A stretch of DNA of 64,000 bases from Hyaloscypha bicolor E (GCF_002865645.1 NW_020194563.1:764152-828151); one strand, 5' to 3'. Positions 10,316 to 21,446 are shown, numbered from the stretch's first letter. Program-made: numbers and translations. The notes: generated by a model from the letters alone, not told the origin.

Positions 10316-11602
10316 ATGACTCAACTTCGACAGGCGGAACAATTACCAGCGGCTATAACCTTGGGTGAGGAGAGCTCGCCAAGCCCCGAGAATTCTGGCT
10401 TGCTGTCCATAGTCAAGACAGTGCTCAAGACAGTGTTATGCCTCCTCAAACTCACCCCATCGTCTCGTCCCAACCCGGAAGAGGTTCAAGAGCTGAACAA
10501 ATCGCGTGGGTTTGACAAGTTAAACTATGAAAAAGGTATGCCGTGTGGCTTCCCAGATCCTGGCTCTTGGCTAATACTTCAAACACAGTGGATGACTATC
10601 CCGAAGGCTACCCGCAGCTTGCTGCTTTTGCTAATAGCTGTGACACCTTTGCAAGTGTTCGCCGATTCGGTCGACTGTCGTATCGACTTCTCGCACATCT
10701 CCAGAATGACTTGATAGACATGGAGAAAGTGCTCGACAAGCTTGACAAGAAAGACGCTGCAGATAATACGATGGAGAAGAGACTCAGGGGATATGAAAAC
10801 TATAATGGGTGGGATGACGAGCAACGGAAACTGGTATCGAAAATCTCGACGGCCTATTCTCAATATGGCATGCTCTACCCATTAAGATTCGAGGAGGAGA
10901 AAATTAACGTTGTTACTAGCTGACATTGTCTTGAAGGACGCAGGCCTTCGTGCTCTTGGCAAATGTCCACCAAGAAATGCAAAAGCTCTGTTTACATGGG
11001 TTTGGGACGAGAAGCCACTTGCTATAGGAGCGGGGAAAAGTGACTTTATCTTCTATCCCGACGACCTTGTGTCCCTGGCTGGGCAATCTCAACATGACCG
11101 TCCCTTTGAGAACCTCGTAGAGTCTTTTCTCGACTCTTATCCGCTTCCTTGGATTAAGGTACGCGTACTCCTCGATATGAAAATCTGGAAGGAATTAAAG
11201 AACTAATATACCAAAGAGGTTCCTCCAGCATGACACTGAGACGCGTCGAAAGACAGATAACGAGTTCGTCCACCTTTATTCTGCGGACAGGCTTAAGATC
11301 GTCGCCAACATTTTGGAGGTATCCGTTATCGTGATCCTCCTTATTCCTGTGTTCCTTCTCTTCTTGGTCCCAATGAGCAAGCCTATAATAGCAACTATAG
11401 CCTCGCTATATGTCACATTGTTCTCGGTAGTAGTCTCGAGTCTTACTGGTGCTAAGGTGCAAGTGGTCTTCTTCGGTAGTATCGCGTGAGTATTCACTCT
11501 CGCAGGAGGGAATCCCAATTACTAACGAGGAAAAGCTATGCGGTGATTATTATGTTCCTCGGTAATCTGAATTCCAACTCCTCGTCTACTGGCACGTCTT
11601 GA
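10316..11602 (+). CDS. DUF6594 membrane protein, five exons, 357 aa
   Basis: Model: 10316-10535, 10589-10867, 10920-11158, 11217-11485, 11536-11602; introns of 50-58 nt, all phases consistent. Exon 2 carries the DUF6594 signature (YPEGYPQLAAFANSCDTF, RRFGRLSYRLL, then an acidic LDKLDKKDAAD helix). Exon 3 continues with the middle domain (FIFYPDDLVSLA). Exon 4 contains a cytosolic helix (EFVHLYSADRLKIVANILE) and two strongly hydrophobic segments (about residues 278-296 and 299-319); exon 5 adds a third near the C-terminus (AYAVIIMFLGN). This soluble-N, membrane-C arrangement is usual for the family. The second intron has a GC donor (GCATGC) rather than GT; removing 10868-10919 is the only join that keeps the family motif in frame. 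Function is unknown; DUF6594 genes are abundant and variable in ascomycetes. Confidence 0.75.
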
Positions 11603-11928
11603 AGTGGCTTTTGCGTGGCAAAGGGCTATTGAGAAAAGATGACGAGTTCATTCGTCTTTGTTATACTGAGAGGTTGAAGATCCTTGCCAATATTCTCGAA
11701 GGATTCTTCACTGTGATTATACCTAGCATTTTTACAAGTGTGGTGTTTCTGTTCGTGCTTTATTCTCGGTTTAGTCAAGTGTTGCAAATGGTTTTCCTTA
11801 AGACTAGAGCGCAAGTATTCCTTTGTGAATGGATTCAAATTACTAACGAGGTCCTAGCCAAGGCAAGACTTCCTGAGACTGACTATATCGAAAATGGGAG
11901 GAGGCCGTGGAAAGTTCGGCGAGTTTGA
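11603..11928 (+). pseudogene. C-terminal relic of a second DUF6594 copy
   Basis: Immediately downstream, a frame encodes DDEFIRLCYTERLKILANIL and then hydrophobic sequence. It is clearly homologous to the EFVHLYSADRLKIVANILE segment of exon 4 of the upstream gene. Even the last-intron branch region is conserved (ATTACTAACGAGG in both). Only about the last third of the gene is present and there is no start, so this is a truncated tandem duplicate that has diverged substantially in sequence, i.e. an old copy. Confidence 0.65.
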
Positions 11929-12067
11929 AATAAAAATAGTTCGGGGAGGCTACCTTTTTACTCATAGTTAGCAAAAAGCCTGCTTTTAGTAATGTGGGTT
12001 AAGTTTCTACAACAGCATTCCTTTGCAAAGCACACCTAGCCTCGTTCATGAATGTGCAGAAGACGGA

Positions 12068-12583
12068 ATGAGTTTCAACCTCAGCCCTCCCGTTTCGTCT
12101 CCCCCAGGATTTGCGGAAGACTTCGAATCCGCTGGTGCTCATGGCAGTGTCTCACCGAATAGCAAAGACGCTATCGGTTCAGATGCCCTACTCCAACATT
12201 CTCATGAACAACAAGCCGAATTTCCATCCAATTCCAACCTTTTCAGCTACGAGCATGACATTAATGGAAATGGTGGGAACCCTGGCAAAAAGCGTAACGG
12301 GGAGCCTCTCCGCTACCGCTGTGTGGTGCGTCCCGCGGGTGGCTCCGAATGCTCACCAGTTTTTGTGGACAGTAACAAGAGGCGTATGACTAGATCTGGA
12401 ATACCGGCTCATGTGGAAAGCCCGCCTCAAACTGCAAAAGAGAAGTTAGAGCACTACAAAGCACATTTAGAAACCTTCCTCGATCAGCATACTCACCAGT
12501 ATTTGCCCCAGACTCAATATAACGGCTCAACTCGGACGGGGAAGACGACGCGGCATCTTGACAGCACCGGCTTGAGTACTTAA
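12068..12583 (+). CDS. Hypothetical Ser/Pro-rich protein, 171 aa
   Basis: Single frame starting at ATG 12068, ending TAA 12583. The protein is hydrophilic, rich in Ser, Pro, Asn and His, with a central KKRNGEPLRYRC basic patch, and ends in a helical stretch (AKEKLEHYKAHLETFLDQHTH). It has no signal peptide or membrane segment. The family is not recognised. The N-terminus reads MSFNLSPPVSSPPGF. An upstream exon is possible because the frame stays open 45 bases before the ATG. Composition is coding-like, but expression evidence is absent. Confidence 0.4.
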   Translation: MSFNLSPPVSSPPGFAEDFESAGAHGSVSPNSKDAIGSDALLQHSHEQQAEFPSNSNLFSYEHDINGNGGNPGKKRNGEPLRYRCVVRPAGGSECSPVFVDSNKRRMTRSGIPAHVESPPQTAKEKLEHYKAHLETFLDQHTHQYLPQTQYNGSTRTGKTTRHLDSTGLST

Positions 12584-15500
12584 TAGCGGGCAACCCCCAA
12601 TAGCCATGCCTCAACCATTCTCTTCAGTTCACGCACAGCGTTCCACTTCGTATGGAACATTCGCAATGTTCCTTGGCTTTCACTCAGGTTAATGAAGCCA
12701 AGTGAGGCTCAAGGACAATCTCTTTGTGATTAAGCTTGCGAGCTCCAAGTTACCAGCAAACATCCGGACTTCGGTTTGCTAGACTGTCTGGGGACTGCAG
12801 GAGAGGTGATAGAGAACTTGATCTGCCTGGGAGCCTTCTGATAGCGTAGAAAGGGTTGGGACTTCAAAGTGCTTTCATTTGCAAGATAATATTGGTTCTC
12901 CATATTTGAAATGTCGACGTTTTTGAACCATCAAATTTCCCCTCCTGTATCTTGTAGGCGTATTTTCGCTGTCCACGTTTTTCCCTTCGTAAGGCTCAGC
13001 AAGTCCAGTCTCATCATTGAACCCTGACCTTCTCTGTCCTGCAAAAGGGGCATCTTGATGCACCACAATCGGGGCAGGCCTCGGTCATGATTCCTATACC
13101 AGCCTTCCCACACGCACACTAGTCGGGCATGTTAGGCTCTCACATAGAGTTATAGGGTACGAGGTAGACAACTCACGCAGTGCCAAATATAGACATATCT
13201 CTTGCCTCTACTGCGTCCGTCCGGCTACAGAAAGTCAGTATGTAAAATATTACACTCCGAGCAACAAGACAGAGGGGCCTTACCCGCGGAGTCATTCTCG
13301 TAGGCTCGGCGAATTAGTTTTAGTGAGCGGGTTGGTGGGCTTTCCTTTTCCGTCAATCGTGGGACTGTTTGTTCTTTGGGTTCGTCGAGATGTTCATTCA
13401 ATTTAGAGTGTTCGGGTTTCTAATGCCGAAAGTGTTACCATTCTAATTGTTGGGAACCGGTAGGACTTGGAACGGCGGAGATAGAATAGAATTTCAAAGT
13501 AATTTAATTCTCTAGATAATTTTAGAGGTGCGGTAGATCATCGGGGAAGTTTGGCGTGGGATGTTCTGACATGATCTGATCGAAGTTTCAGGGCAGGCGG
13601 TTTGGCCCAGGTAAACCCTAGCCTTTGCGCTGTGGATCACACGCTAACTGATCTGAGGCGTGGTTAGGGGCAAGCATCAGCGGGCAGTGCGGATTGTGGG
13701 CGGCTTTGCCGTGCCAAACCGACACTTGCAACACGCTGGGGTGCAGGAGGGCGTTAATCTGTGCGATACTGCTGGATACAGCGTGCAAGGTTCTGGCTGC
13801 AGTGGAACCCCCTAATTTCTAGTGAAGTTGATCTACTGCCAGAACATGAATTCACCAACTGAACAATTTTCCTCCACGTCCTTGCTCTCAACATCTCTTC
13901 CCTACAATGACATCTCATTCTAGCTCTTATATGGACTAGAACCCATAGAGCCGCAAGCATAAATCCCCACCAGTCATCAGCAGTCGTCGGGCAATTCTCC
14001 AAGGACAGCAGCCTGCCTTGCCATCCCCAACATCGAATACGATCCCAAGACATATGGATGTCCCCTCCCTGGTAAGGTAAATTATTACTAACCTGGCGAC
14101 ATTGCGCTAAGAGAATCCTGCCTGAAAGGCTGCTGGCACAGGCATTCTAGTCTCGGGGCAAGATCAACCACCTCCTCTCCTCCATTCACTCCTTTAACGC
14201 ACAATGCCGCAGACAAAGGATTGTAGCAAAGCGGGCTGCCGTTGTTTCTACCAACTTCTTGATTAGACCCTCACCCTAGGAAGAGAGGTGAGTTTAGTTC
14301 ATGTGCTCGTCTCCTGCCGCTACCAACTGTTGCTCCATGACTGACGAAGTCAACTTTTATTAGCATTCCATCCCCCAACCACCATCGACCACGGAGTTCC
14401 CGTAAGCTACAATGGAAGTGGCGCGTACACAGTAATAGCAGGGAAGATAGAGAGGTGGTGACGCGAGAGCTACGGGAAATAGTCCAAAGAAGCTGCAAGG
14501 CGATGCAAGAGCTTTCCAGACCTTGGATGTAACCGTCCGAAGATGGAGGTTGGCTTATTTCTTTTAGCTCTGCCGTTTTGGCTCAAGGGCTCGAGAGCCA
14601 CAAGCTTCAACATGGGGAAGCAACAGTATAGCGGGAACATATCTGGTTCGGCACTTGGTTACTTTCTTTCCTTTACAAAAAAACGCTATCCTCCCTTTAG
14701 TTTTTGCAAAGCACTAAAAAGAATCTTAAATGTCTACTTATATAACTATCAACGACGATATTAACCGTCAAACACCACATCATCCCATTTATTGGCTACT
14801 GCTGCTTAAATTGACGACCGGCATTCCTTCTCCAGTATTCGTCACCTATGCTCATTCACAGGCAGTCCTTGAGCAATGTCATTGCGTGCCAGCATACCTC
14901 CGAAAAGTTCCGACACACCATGAATGCTCGCATTGCTGCATTCTCCTCAGCCATCGGATTCGTAGGAGAGATCTGTTTCATACTCTCGCTCATTTAATAA
15001 TTACCAGACAAGTATAGCCTGACGAGCTCCTGTACTTATGCCCCACCCCGGCAAATGCAAGCTGCTTTCGGAGCGATATTCAAGGGCTCGTTTATGGTTC
15101 CGAATTGGGAAAGGGGCATCGGATTTGAGTAGTCACAATGCTTCGATGACTCCTGCCTTGGTTCCGTGCATTGAAGATGTTTGTATATCTTTATTATACA
15201 AGGTTATTTCAAACATCGATTCAGATGGACTCCTACAATACGAGGCGGTGCCGTTTGGCGTTCAAATACGGCTCTGCTTGATGTAGATAGGCCTTGTACC
15301 ATTGCCTCCAGCCTGTCTCAGCGCCGCCAATCCGCCTCAAGCTACCCCTATCTTCAGACTTGTGAATTGGAAGACGGCGTGGAGGAGGGAGATCATCGTT
15401 TTGGTGTCGTCTCTCCTTACGGTCTCTGCCACTCAAGGTTACTAACAGTCTATCATCTCCTTGCGGTCTAGCTGGCAAGAAGAATGTAGCGCATCATTTG

Positions 15501-15991
15501 ACTCGGTGATCGTTGCTGCGGGTTACACGAATGGTAGAAAACATAATATGCAGGCCATGTAGGCTTCGGATTGGGATCGCGTCATTTGCGCTGGGGCTTC
15601 TCAACTCTTTCCACAAACTACATTCGCATGAGGATCACCATAATCAAGGCTAACTATTGAAGAAGGCACATCATGTCTCTAAGCGGCCTTATTCGTAGAT
15701 GGTTCGAAGGCCTCGAGAGGGACAGTGGAGAGAGGTGCGAGGTAGCCCTCGAAGACCAGCAATAACAGATGGTTATGTGGCAACTTGACTTAATGTTTCG
15801 TACACATCTCCTGCTTCTAGACCGCCTGTCCAAGGGTTCATTGACATTGTTGTGGGGAAGTAGTCTAGTGCTATTGCGGGCATTGCTTCGTTAGGTCGGC
15901 TATAGGGGTTGTGAATTGAGTTCCGTATTCGGGACAAGGAATATTCGAAGGTAATTCGGGGGGTGCTGCGTGCCGTGGTGATTTTGCTGGT
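12584..15991. other. Long gene-poor stretch
   Basis: About 3.4 kb with only short, unconvincing frames on both strands (longest about 100 codons) and no domain, splice chain or repeat family that I recognise. Moderate base composition, unlike the RIP block further right. It may hold decayed sequence or long regulatory DNA. Confidence 0.4.
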
Positions 15992-16567
15992 CTAGGGTTG
16001 CTGTCTATGAATCGAAGGGATTTCCCTGTTGCTGGTGCAGGCATAGGAGGGTGGTAATAAGCACACTGCTGCCGAATTGGGGTGGCAAAAGACCAGTACG
16101 CGGTCAGGTATCGGGCTCCCATCTGGCCTCGGTGTACAACTCATCAGCTCTTCCAATGTTCGGAAGTGCTTAAAGAGACCCTTGTGCAGTGCGAGAATGA
16201 CAAGCATCCTGCAGGTGTCTTGAAAAGCGAAGTTTGGTGACAGCGGAAAGATCGTGAACTTTTTGAATCCATGGATATTGTGACTTTGATTCTTGAGCCA
16301 TTTGCAAGTCACGATGATGAAGATCGTCATGGCGTCGCTTCCTTCGTCGGGTAACGCGAAGAATTCGAGATGCTGCCACTGGAGGAACTTTTGCTGGTCG
16401 TGTGCTAGAGAGTCCTTGGGTAGAAACTCTCCAATGCGTGACGCACCGTCGATGAGGAGGTTGATTAAAAGTGTACAGTTGAACATCGCGCGTATGGATT
16501 TGATTGCAGCTAGAGCTTTGAAATCCCAGATAGCGGAGATCATTTGCTCTACGTCAATACAGGTCAT
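15992..16567 (-). pseudogene. DUF3435-like (fungal tyrosine recombinase) relic, 191 codons
   Basis: The frame starts at an ATG (16567) and reads like the N-terminal part of the catalytic region of DUF3435 proteins: a leading DVEQMISAIWDFKALAAIKS helix, a hydrophobic helix (LLINLLIDGASRIGEFLP) holding the arginine expected of tyrosine-recombinase box I, and then LQWQHLEFFALPDE and CRMLVILALHKGLFKHFR, which match the family pattern of strand, Lys-containing segment and Leu-rich helix. The C-terminal half with the remaining catalytic His/Arg/Tyr is absent: after about residue 150 the sequence loses family character. DUF3435 includes the captains of Starship giant elements and Crypton-like elements; I see no Starship cargo, so only a dead fragment is claimed. 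Assigned from remembered family pattern, not from a search. Confidence 0.5.
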
Positions 16568-16896
16568 GTTTTCTTCAAATTACTACTCACTTCTCAAGAA
16601 ATCCAATTAATGTTGGTTTGAATATGTGTTATAAATACAGGGTTTATCATAATTTCGTCTGGTACTAGACCATCTGATTATCAAATGATATTAACAGTAT
16701 AAACGAAAACTATTTCAAAATCACGGTCCTCAATGAGATAGATTGGATAAAAAAAGCTAAAGAAAAGCAAATCAAAACAAGAACTCCTGAGCCTTGCAGG
16801 CCGCCCTCCACTGACTAATTCCTCCTTAGATGTAAGATTTCTGAAAATTGGCCTTGGCTAACATCCCTCACTCAACATCTCACACTCTCCTTTTAC
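16568..16896. other. Intergenic, no feature seen
   Basis: About 330 bases, A+T-rich, between the recombinase relic and the 3' end of the SET gene. Contains an A-rich tract (about 16745-16785) plausibly in the 3' flank of the SET gene. Confidence 0.5.
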
Positions 16897-18678
16897 TCAA
16901 TCATTATCAGTATCCTCGTCTGAATGATCGCATCGTACAGTGCAACTAGGGCAGTACCACTTCTCCCTTCTTGGTTCGGTAGTACGCCCTACACAGCGGG
17001 CATGGAGCCACTTGTATTTGCAATCCACTTGGCTACACTCTATCATCAATGCACCATCATATTCTCCCGAACAAATGCACCAGGTCTTACGCTCGTTATC
17101 GGTGCCTTCGTTGTCGGTGCTGATTCTTTGCTCGACGCCACCAGCTATTCCTGGGCTAGCAGTTTCGTGTGCAGAATTGTGTTCGGGAGATGGTTGCATA
17201 GGTGACTGAACGCTTTGTACCCGGGGATCTGACCCATTAGGTGAAGGTTTTGCGTAGCGCTTTGGTTTTATTTGGCGGTTGGGTTCTGGGTGCCGCTTGA
17301 ATTTCGGCTTGCGACAAATTTCCGAACCGCACAAACAATCTACTATATTGCCGTCCTTGTCGTCTCTGCCTTTTGCGGGTGTGTTCTTGGGCATAACCGT
17401 GTGGTAATCGATTGTAAGCTCTTCCGTTGCAGAGATATCCCCCTCCGCGAAAACCATTAGACGGGCGTACCCAGCTACAACCCACTGTTCTACACGACAA
17501 TTTGGATCACAAGAATGGTTTATCCCGCCTACCAATTGTCCCTTAGTATTAATATAGACTTTCTTCCCCTTGAGGCCCATGGTATATTCGTTCTATGGCT
17601 ATTAGCAAAACGTTAATTTAGGAGGCAGGGACTCACCTTCCACTCAAAGACAATCCCGCCTGTGACTTCGATAATAGCTTGGTCTTTGGTGATATCACAG
17701 CTAGTTTCAACTCCGTACCCGCGACCGTCGTTTTTTTTGACTTTATGAAGAGGTATGTCCTTGGGACGAGTGATAGCTTGGTTGCTGCACTCGAAAGCAT
17801 GTGGACATTCATAAAGCATAGACTTATTTTCCTGGCACGGGTTTTTGGATTGTGTAGTCTCGAATTGATCCAACTCATCTTTTGTCCATATACGGAGGTG
17901 CTTGGATGGCCAACTACCTAAACATTTACCGTTAGATATAGTCTAAAGCAAGCAACGAGTGGATATCACTAACCGGCAACTTTTTTAAAGTTTCCCACCT
18001 TCCCATCTTTCGGCATCGCTACTTGTTTCGACCTTTGGGCAGTCTCCAGCTTTCTCTTTCTGACAAGTTTATTCAAGTTTCTGAGGAGAGTTTGAGATCG
18101 AGGCTTGAATCGGAATACTTCTTCGCTGGGGATGCGTTCCAGCTTTAAAATACGTTTAAAAACCTCACGGATCTTTGTTGCTCGAATAATGCCAACCTCG
18201 AGGTTTTCATAACCTTCGAGTTCGAGAAAGATTTCAGACATCCTCTCCATCTTATCTTTTTTTAGGTTTTGATCTCGAGGCAAGAAGACCTTTTGAAGCT
18301 GGCGTCGTAGGGAGAGAACCTTTTCCTAGAGAAATGTTAGAACTTGTCTCTAAATTAAAATTTGTGATATCTTACCTCCTTCATAGCTCGCTTTTCCTTA
18401 CCTGTGAGTCTTCGTTCATCAGGGTCAGCTTGACCGTTTACGGCACCCATGGCTGGGTTGTCTGCAGCCTCGACAGGATTGGATTGGTTATTTGCTTCAT
18501 CGCCGCAAAAGGCAGGTTCGCAATCCTGCACATCTTGGGGAGTAGTATCGGGGAATTGAGAGCTGTGGACTGTGATTTTCTTTAGTGCGTGTGTAGCCTT
18601 TGGCTTTGCATCTGAGCGGTCGACGACCGGCGTAGGAGACTTAGCGGACTGTTGAAATCGCTTGAAGAGCTGATACAT
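16897..18678 (-). CDS. SET-domain histone methyltransferase-like protein with C-terminal PHD finger, 543 aa
   Basis: Four exons: 18678-18376, 18325-17974, 17917-17637, 17592-16897; introns of 50, 56 and 44 nt with consistent phases (0, 1, 0). Residues 1-110 are low-complexity. Exon 2 holds a helical bundle (GYENLEVGIIRATKIREVF, then KLERIPSEEVFRFKPRSQTLL) resembling the TFIIS-N/LEDGF integrase-binding fold. Exon 3 has Cys pairs before the SET fold (ECPHAFEC, AWS-like) and its start (NDGRGYGVET). Exon 4 has NHSCDPNC (about 337-344), the ELTIDYH motif, a post-SET CLCGSEIC and a C-terminal PHD finger (WCICSGEYDG ... WLHARCVG ... KWYCPSC). The order SET, post-SET, PHD resembles ASH1-type H3K36 enzymes. 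The insert between SET strands is short, so activity is uncertain. Expected to act in the nucleus. Confidence 0.8.
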
Positions 18679-20031
18679 TATGACGTAGATAAAGTAGCAA
18701 AGTACGAAAACAATTTACAATCCTCAAAAGTAAGATGAGATGAAAAAAAAGATGTAGAGGGCATACAGATATTGAAAAGCTACAGAAGACCCGCGTATAT
18801 AAGTATGAAAAGCCATAGGGGGTTCAAGGAGTGATCACTTCCAAAACTCCGTTTTACTAGAAAGCCACGGTGGTCTCACCAGGGGATGTGCCCAGATAAT
18901 TGAAATTAATGGACGGGCGTAGGGAGCAATCGCCGTCTCACCTGGAGGGCGTAGGCAGCGATCGCCGTCTCACTAGAAAGCCACAGTGGGCGTACCTAGA
19001 GATATTGAAACAGAGAACGCGCCTAGATAATTGAAATGAAGAGAGAGCCCAGGGAGTGATCACTGTCTCAGAAAGCCACGGAAAGATACAACTAGGTGCA
19101 TAAAACTTTACCCTCGCTGGTGATAGTCCCAACAGCCGGGCGTAAATGAACTGGGAGTCGATTCAAGCTCAGATATAGTGGTGTTTCTTCAACAGAGCTA
19201 GAAGACAGTGAATGATATTCTAAGCTTGTCTTTATGTTATTAGGGAATTGGGGATTAAACAATCTACCCCTGAATTTGTTTAGCGAGAGGTCATTGTAAA
19301 GGGGCTGAGTTTGCCTAAGCGAGGTTCTTGAACGCTGATACTGGGACCAGATATTCTACTAAATGAAGACTACGGCCCTGTAACCCACGTGCAATGTGTC
19401 TTCGGTCGAGCCCATTTTTGATAATCTCAGTTTTATCGATCAATTCGCATGCAGGCTCAACCACCAAAAATTCCCATGAAAGGACCAATTCATTGCCACT
19501 AAGCTTGCATTAGCTCAGAGAGAAATTATCAAAAAGATAGCAAATCGCTGATCTCGTGGCGTTTGAACCGCATCATTCGCGAAAAAACAACCATGGACCC
19601 TACTTCTTGGGCTTTGGCTCCTTGAACTTGGGTCTATAATTCGCCCTGCTGAAAATTTCGTAATACTCGGAGCGGTTATCGGGCAACGTTTTCGGCGCAC
19701 ATTTCTAATACTGAATGGAGGAGGCTCGTGCCGGTTGTGTTGGCTGGGACAAGCCTAATTCGGAGCCATAAGCGAGCCCCTGAATATCGCTACGAAGGCA
19801 GCCTGCATTTACCAACGTACAGGAGCTCGTTAGGCTATACTTGTCTGGTACTCGTTAATGGTCAAACAGATCTCTCTTACGAATCTGATGGACTGGCTCA
19901 AGAGGAACGCAGTAATGCGAGTACACTACAGGGCTGAGATGTTATCTGGAAATCAGCGCCAGAGCCTGCAGCGAACGAGACTGAACTTATAGTGAGAGCC
20001 TGCATTTCTAGCGCCCCAAAGCCTATACTTA
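18679..20031. other. Gene-poor stretch containing a decayed tandem repeat
   Basis: No convincing gene on either strand. The first 400 bases carry the repeat listed separately; the rest shows no recognisable feature up to the mariner element. Confidence 0.45.
18805..19095. repeat. Degenerate tandem repeat of about 35-50 bp units
   Basis: Recurring blocks: a gtgatcac or gcaatcgcc core, then gtctcac, then tagaaagccac(a/g)gtgg, with a second recurring block (cctagataattgaaat) at about 18890 and 19021. At least four imperfect copies can be followed. Order and spacing vary, so this is an old, scrambled array rather than a clean satellite. Confidence 0.6.
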
Positions 20032-20851
20032 CGAGCCCGCTCTCACTAGTCTGCGCGTACAGGCTTGTTTTCAGGCCACACTTCACCCCGCACCCACACC
20101 AATTTCCTAAATTACCACCAAAATGACTACTACTCCTCCACCACTTGATTTTCAGCACCTTCCTGGCTATGAAATCCCTACAAAACACAAGGAAGCGATA
20201 CGCCAATTACACTGGTTTGGCCATGTCCCAGTTTTAATGATTCAGGAGCGATATCACCTCAACGAGAGCTCAGTTCGTCGCATTCTGAGCTTTGATTATC
20301 CTGAGGGAAGACGTCCAAATCGCACCGGCCCTGCCTTCCTTCTCTCGGACGCAAAGGTCGACGAAATTATCAATTACCTCTCCGAATCGTGGGAGCATCG
20401 AATCCTTAAGTACGACGTCCTTCATGCGGAGCTTGGGCTTAAATGCTCTGTCCCAACTTTGGAGCGGAGGCTCAAACAACGAGGCTATTTCCGGTATACC
20501 GCTTGCCAAAAGCCCTACCTCACGCGCAATATCTTTGGGCAATGGCACATATATTCTGGCATACGGAGTGGCTAAAGGTACTCTGGTCAGACGAGGTTAC
20601 CTTCTTAATAGGTGGGAGGACTGCAAAGGAGAAGGTGACGAGGAAGAGGGGGGAGCGTCAGTGCGAGACGTGTATACTTGTGGAAGAAGAATAAAAAGTA
20701 TAACTTTAGTCCTGACACCATGCCATGTGACCTGTCATTTGCATTAAAAAAATCATAAATTACATATAAAATTATGCATATAATAATGGCAAGCCCATTA
20801 AATATAATCTAATTATGTAATTTTTTTCCATCCCTAGTTAGGCTGGCCTCG
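20032..20851 (+). mobile_element. Tc1/mariner-like element, internally deleted and inactive
   Basis: Left end: TTACGAGCCCGCTCTCACTA at 20029-20048. A degenerate inverted counterpart lies at about 20835-20856 (on the minus strand reading TTATTCGAGGCCAGCC then ACTAG). The element is only about 820 bp and encodes just the start of a transposase. The left terminus shares the CGAGCC start and TAGTCTG(C/T)GCG motif with the MITE at 29392, so the two probably used the same transposase family. Right end is inferred from weak similarity. Confidence 0.6.
20123..20694 (+). pseudogene. Mariner/IS630-type transposase fragment, frameshifted
   Basis: The frame at 20123 (ATG at 20123) encodes a paired helix-turn-helix N-terminus (KHKEAIRQLHWFGHVPVLMI, then a second HTH ending PTLERRLKQRGYFRY). 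A frameshift at about 20530 moves the continuation to another frame, which reads MAHIFWHTEWLKVLWSDEVTF: the first catalytic Asp in the WSDE motif of the DDE/D superfamily. It ends VTRKRGERQCETC, then stops at 20692-20694. The remaining two catalytic acids are absent. The fragment cannot transpose by itself. Confidence 0.8.
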
Positions 20852-21274
20852 AATAAACCCCGTTAAAGCCCACCAATGAGAAAATGCAACCTCGGAGATG
20901 GGCTTGGAGGAATGGTCCCGGCGCTAGTGCGCACGGAGCCTAACAGCGCGAAGTCACAGGTGGCGATCCCCGTATGCACCTGTGGCCCAAATCACAGTGT
21001 GTGTAACACTTCACGTTTGCCAACCAAATCTTGCCAGCATTCCACCGCCGGAAGCCGCGGCTTCAAAACCGTGCGTGGGGGGTGGGGAAGGCGTGCATTT
21101 AAACGAACCAAAAAGTCGCTCTGAGGCATTTGTTGAAAATCTTGGATTTTACTGGCTACCTTCAACCCTTTCGGCCATGGGAAGTCGGCAGGGATTTTCT
21201 GGTAGGGATATCCTGGACTGCATGGAGCCGTGCTTCGGATGTGATTAGGTGCAGGGAGCTGAAGCCAAGGAGCT
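20852..21274. other. Upstream region of the coiled-coil gene
   Basis: About 420 bases with no gene. It contains a CTTCAAAACCGTGCG... stretch (about 21060) with weak similarity to sequence at about 26530. Confidence 0.4.
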
Positions 21275-21417
21275 AAATTCCAGCCCCAAATTCCAACCCC
21301 AAATTCCAGCCCCAAATTTCAACCCCAAATTCCAGCTCCAAATTGCATCGCTAAATTCCAGTCCCAAATTCCAACCCCAAATTCCAGCTCCAAATTGCAT
21401 CGCGAAATTCCAACTCC
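21275..21417 (+). repeat. 13-bp minisatellite, 11 units, in the 5' leader
   Basis: Eleven head-to-tail copies of a 13-base unit with consensus AAATTCCAGCCCC. A higher-order pattern is visible: the trio ending AAATTGCATCGC(T/G) occurs twice (units 4-6 and 8-10). It ends 30 bases before the likely start codon at 21447, so it is probably transcribed in the 5' untranslated leader or sits in the core promoter. Confidence 0.85.
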
Positions 21418-21446
21418 AAATTTCGTGTCATCTTCGCGTCGACCCT

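Noticed and set aside
12584..16896. A complete Starship element
   Set aside because: Only a partial DUF3435-like fragment is seen, with no intact captain, cargo genes or identifiable edges.
21249..21446. N-terminal extension of the coiled-coil protein through the minisatellite
   Set aside because: No ATG in this part (frame begins at a GTG); the repeat is better seen as leader DNA. Kept as a question in the findings.
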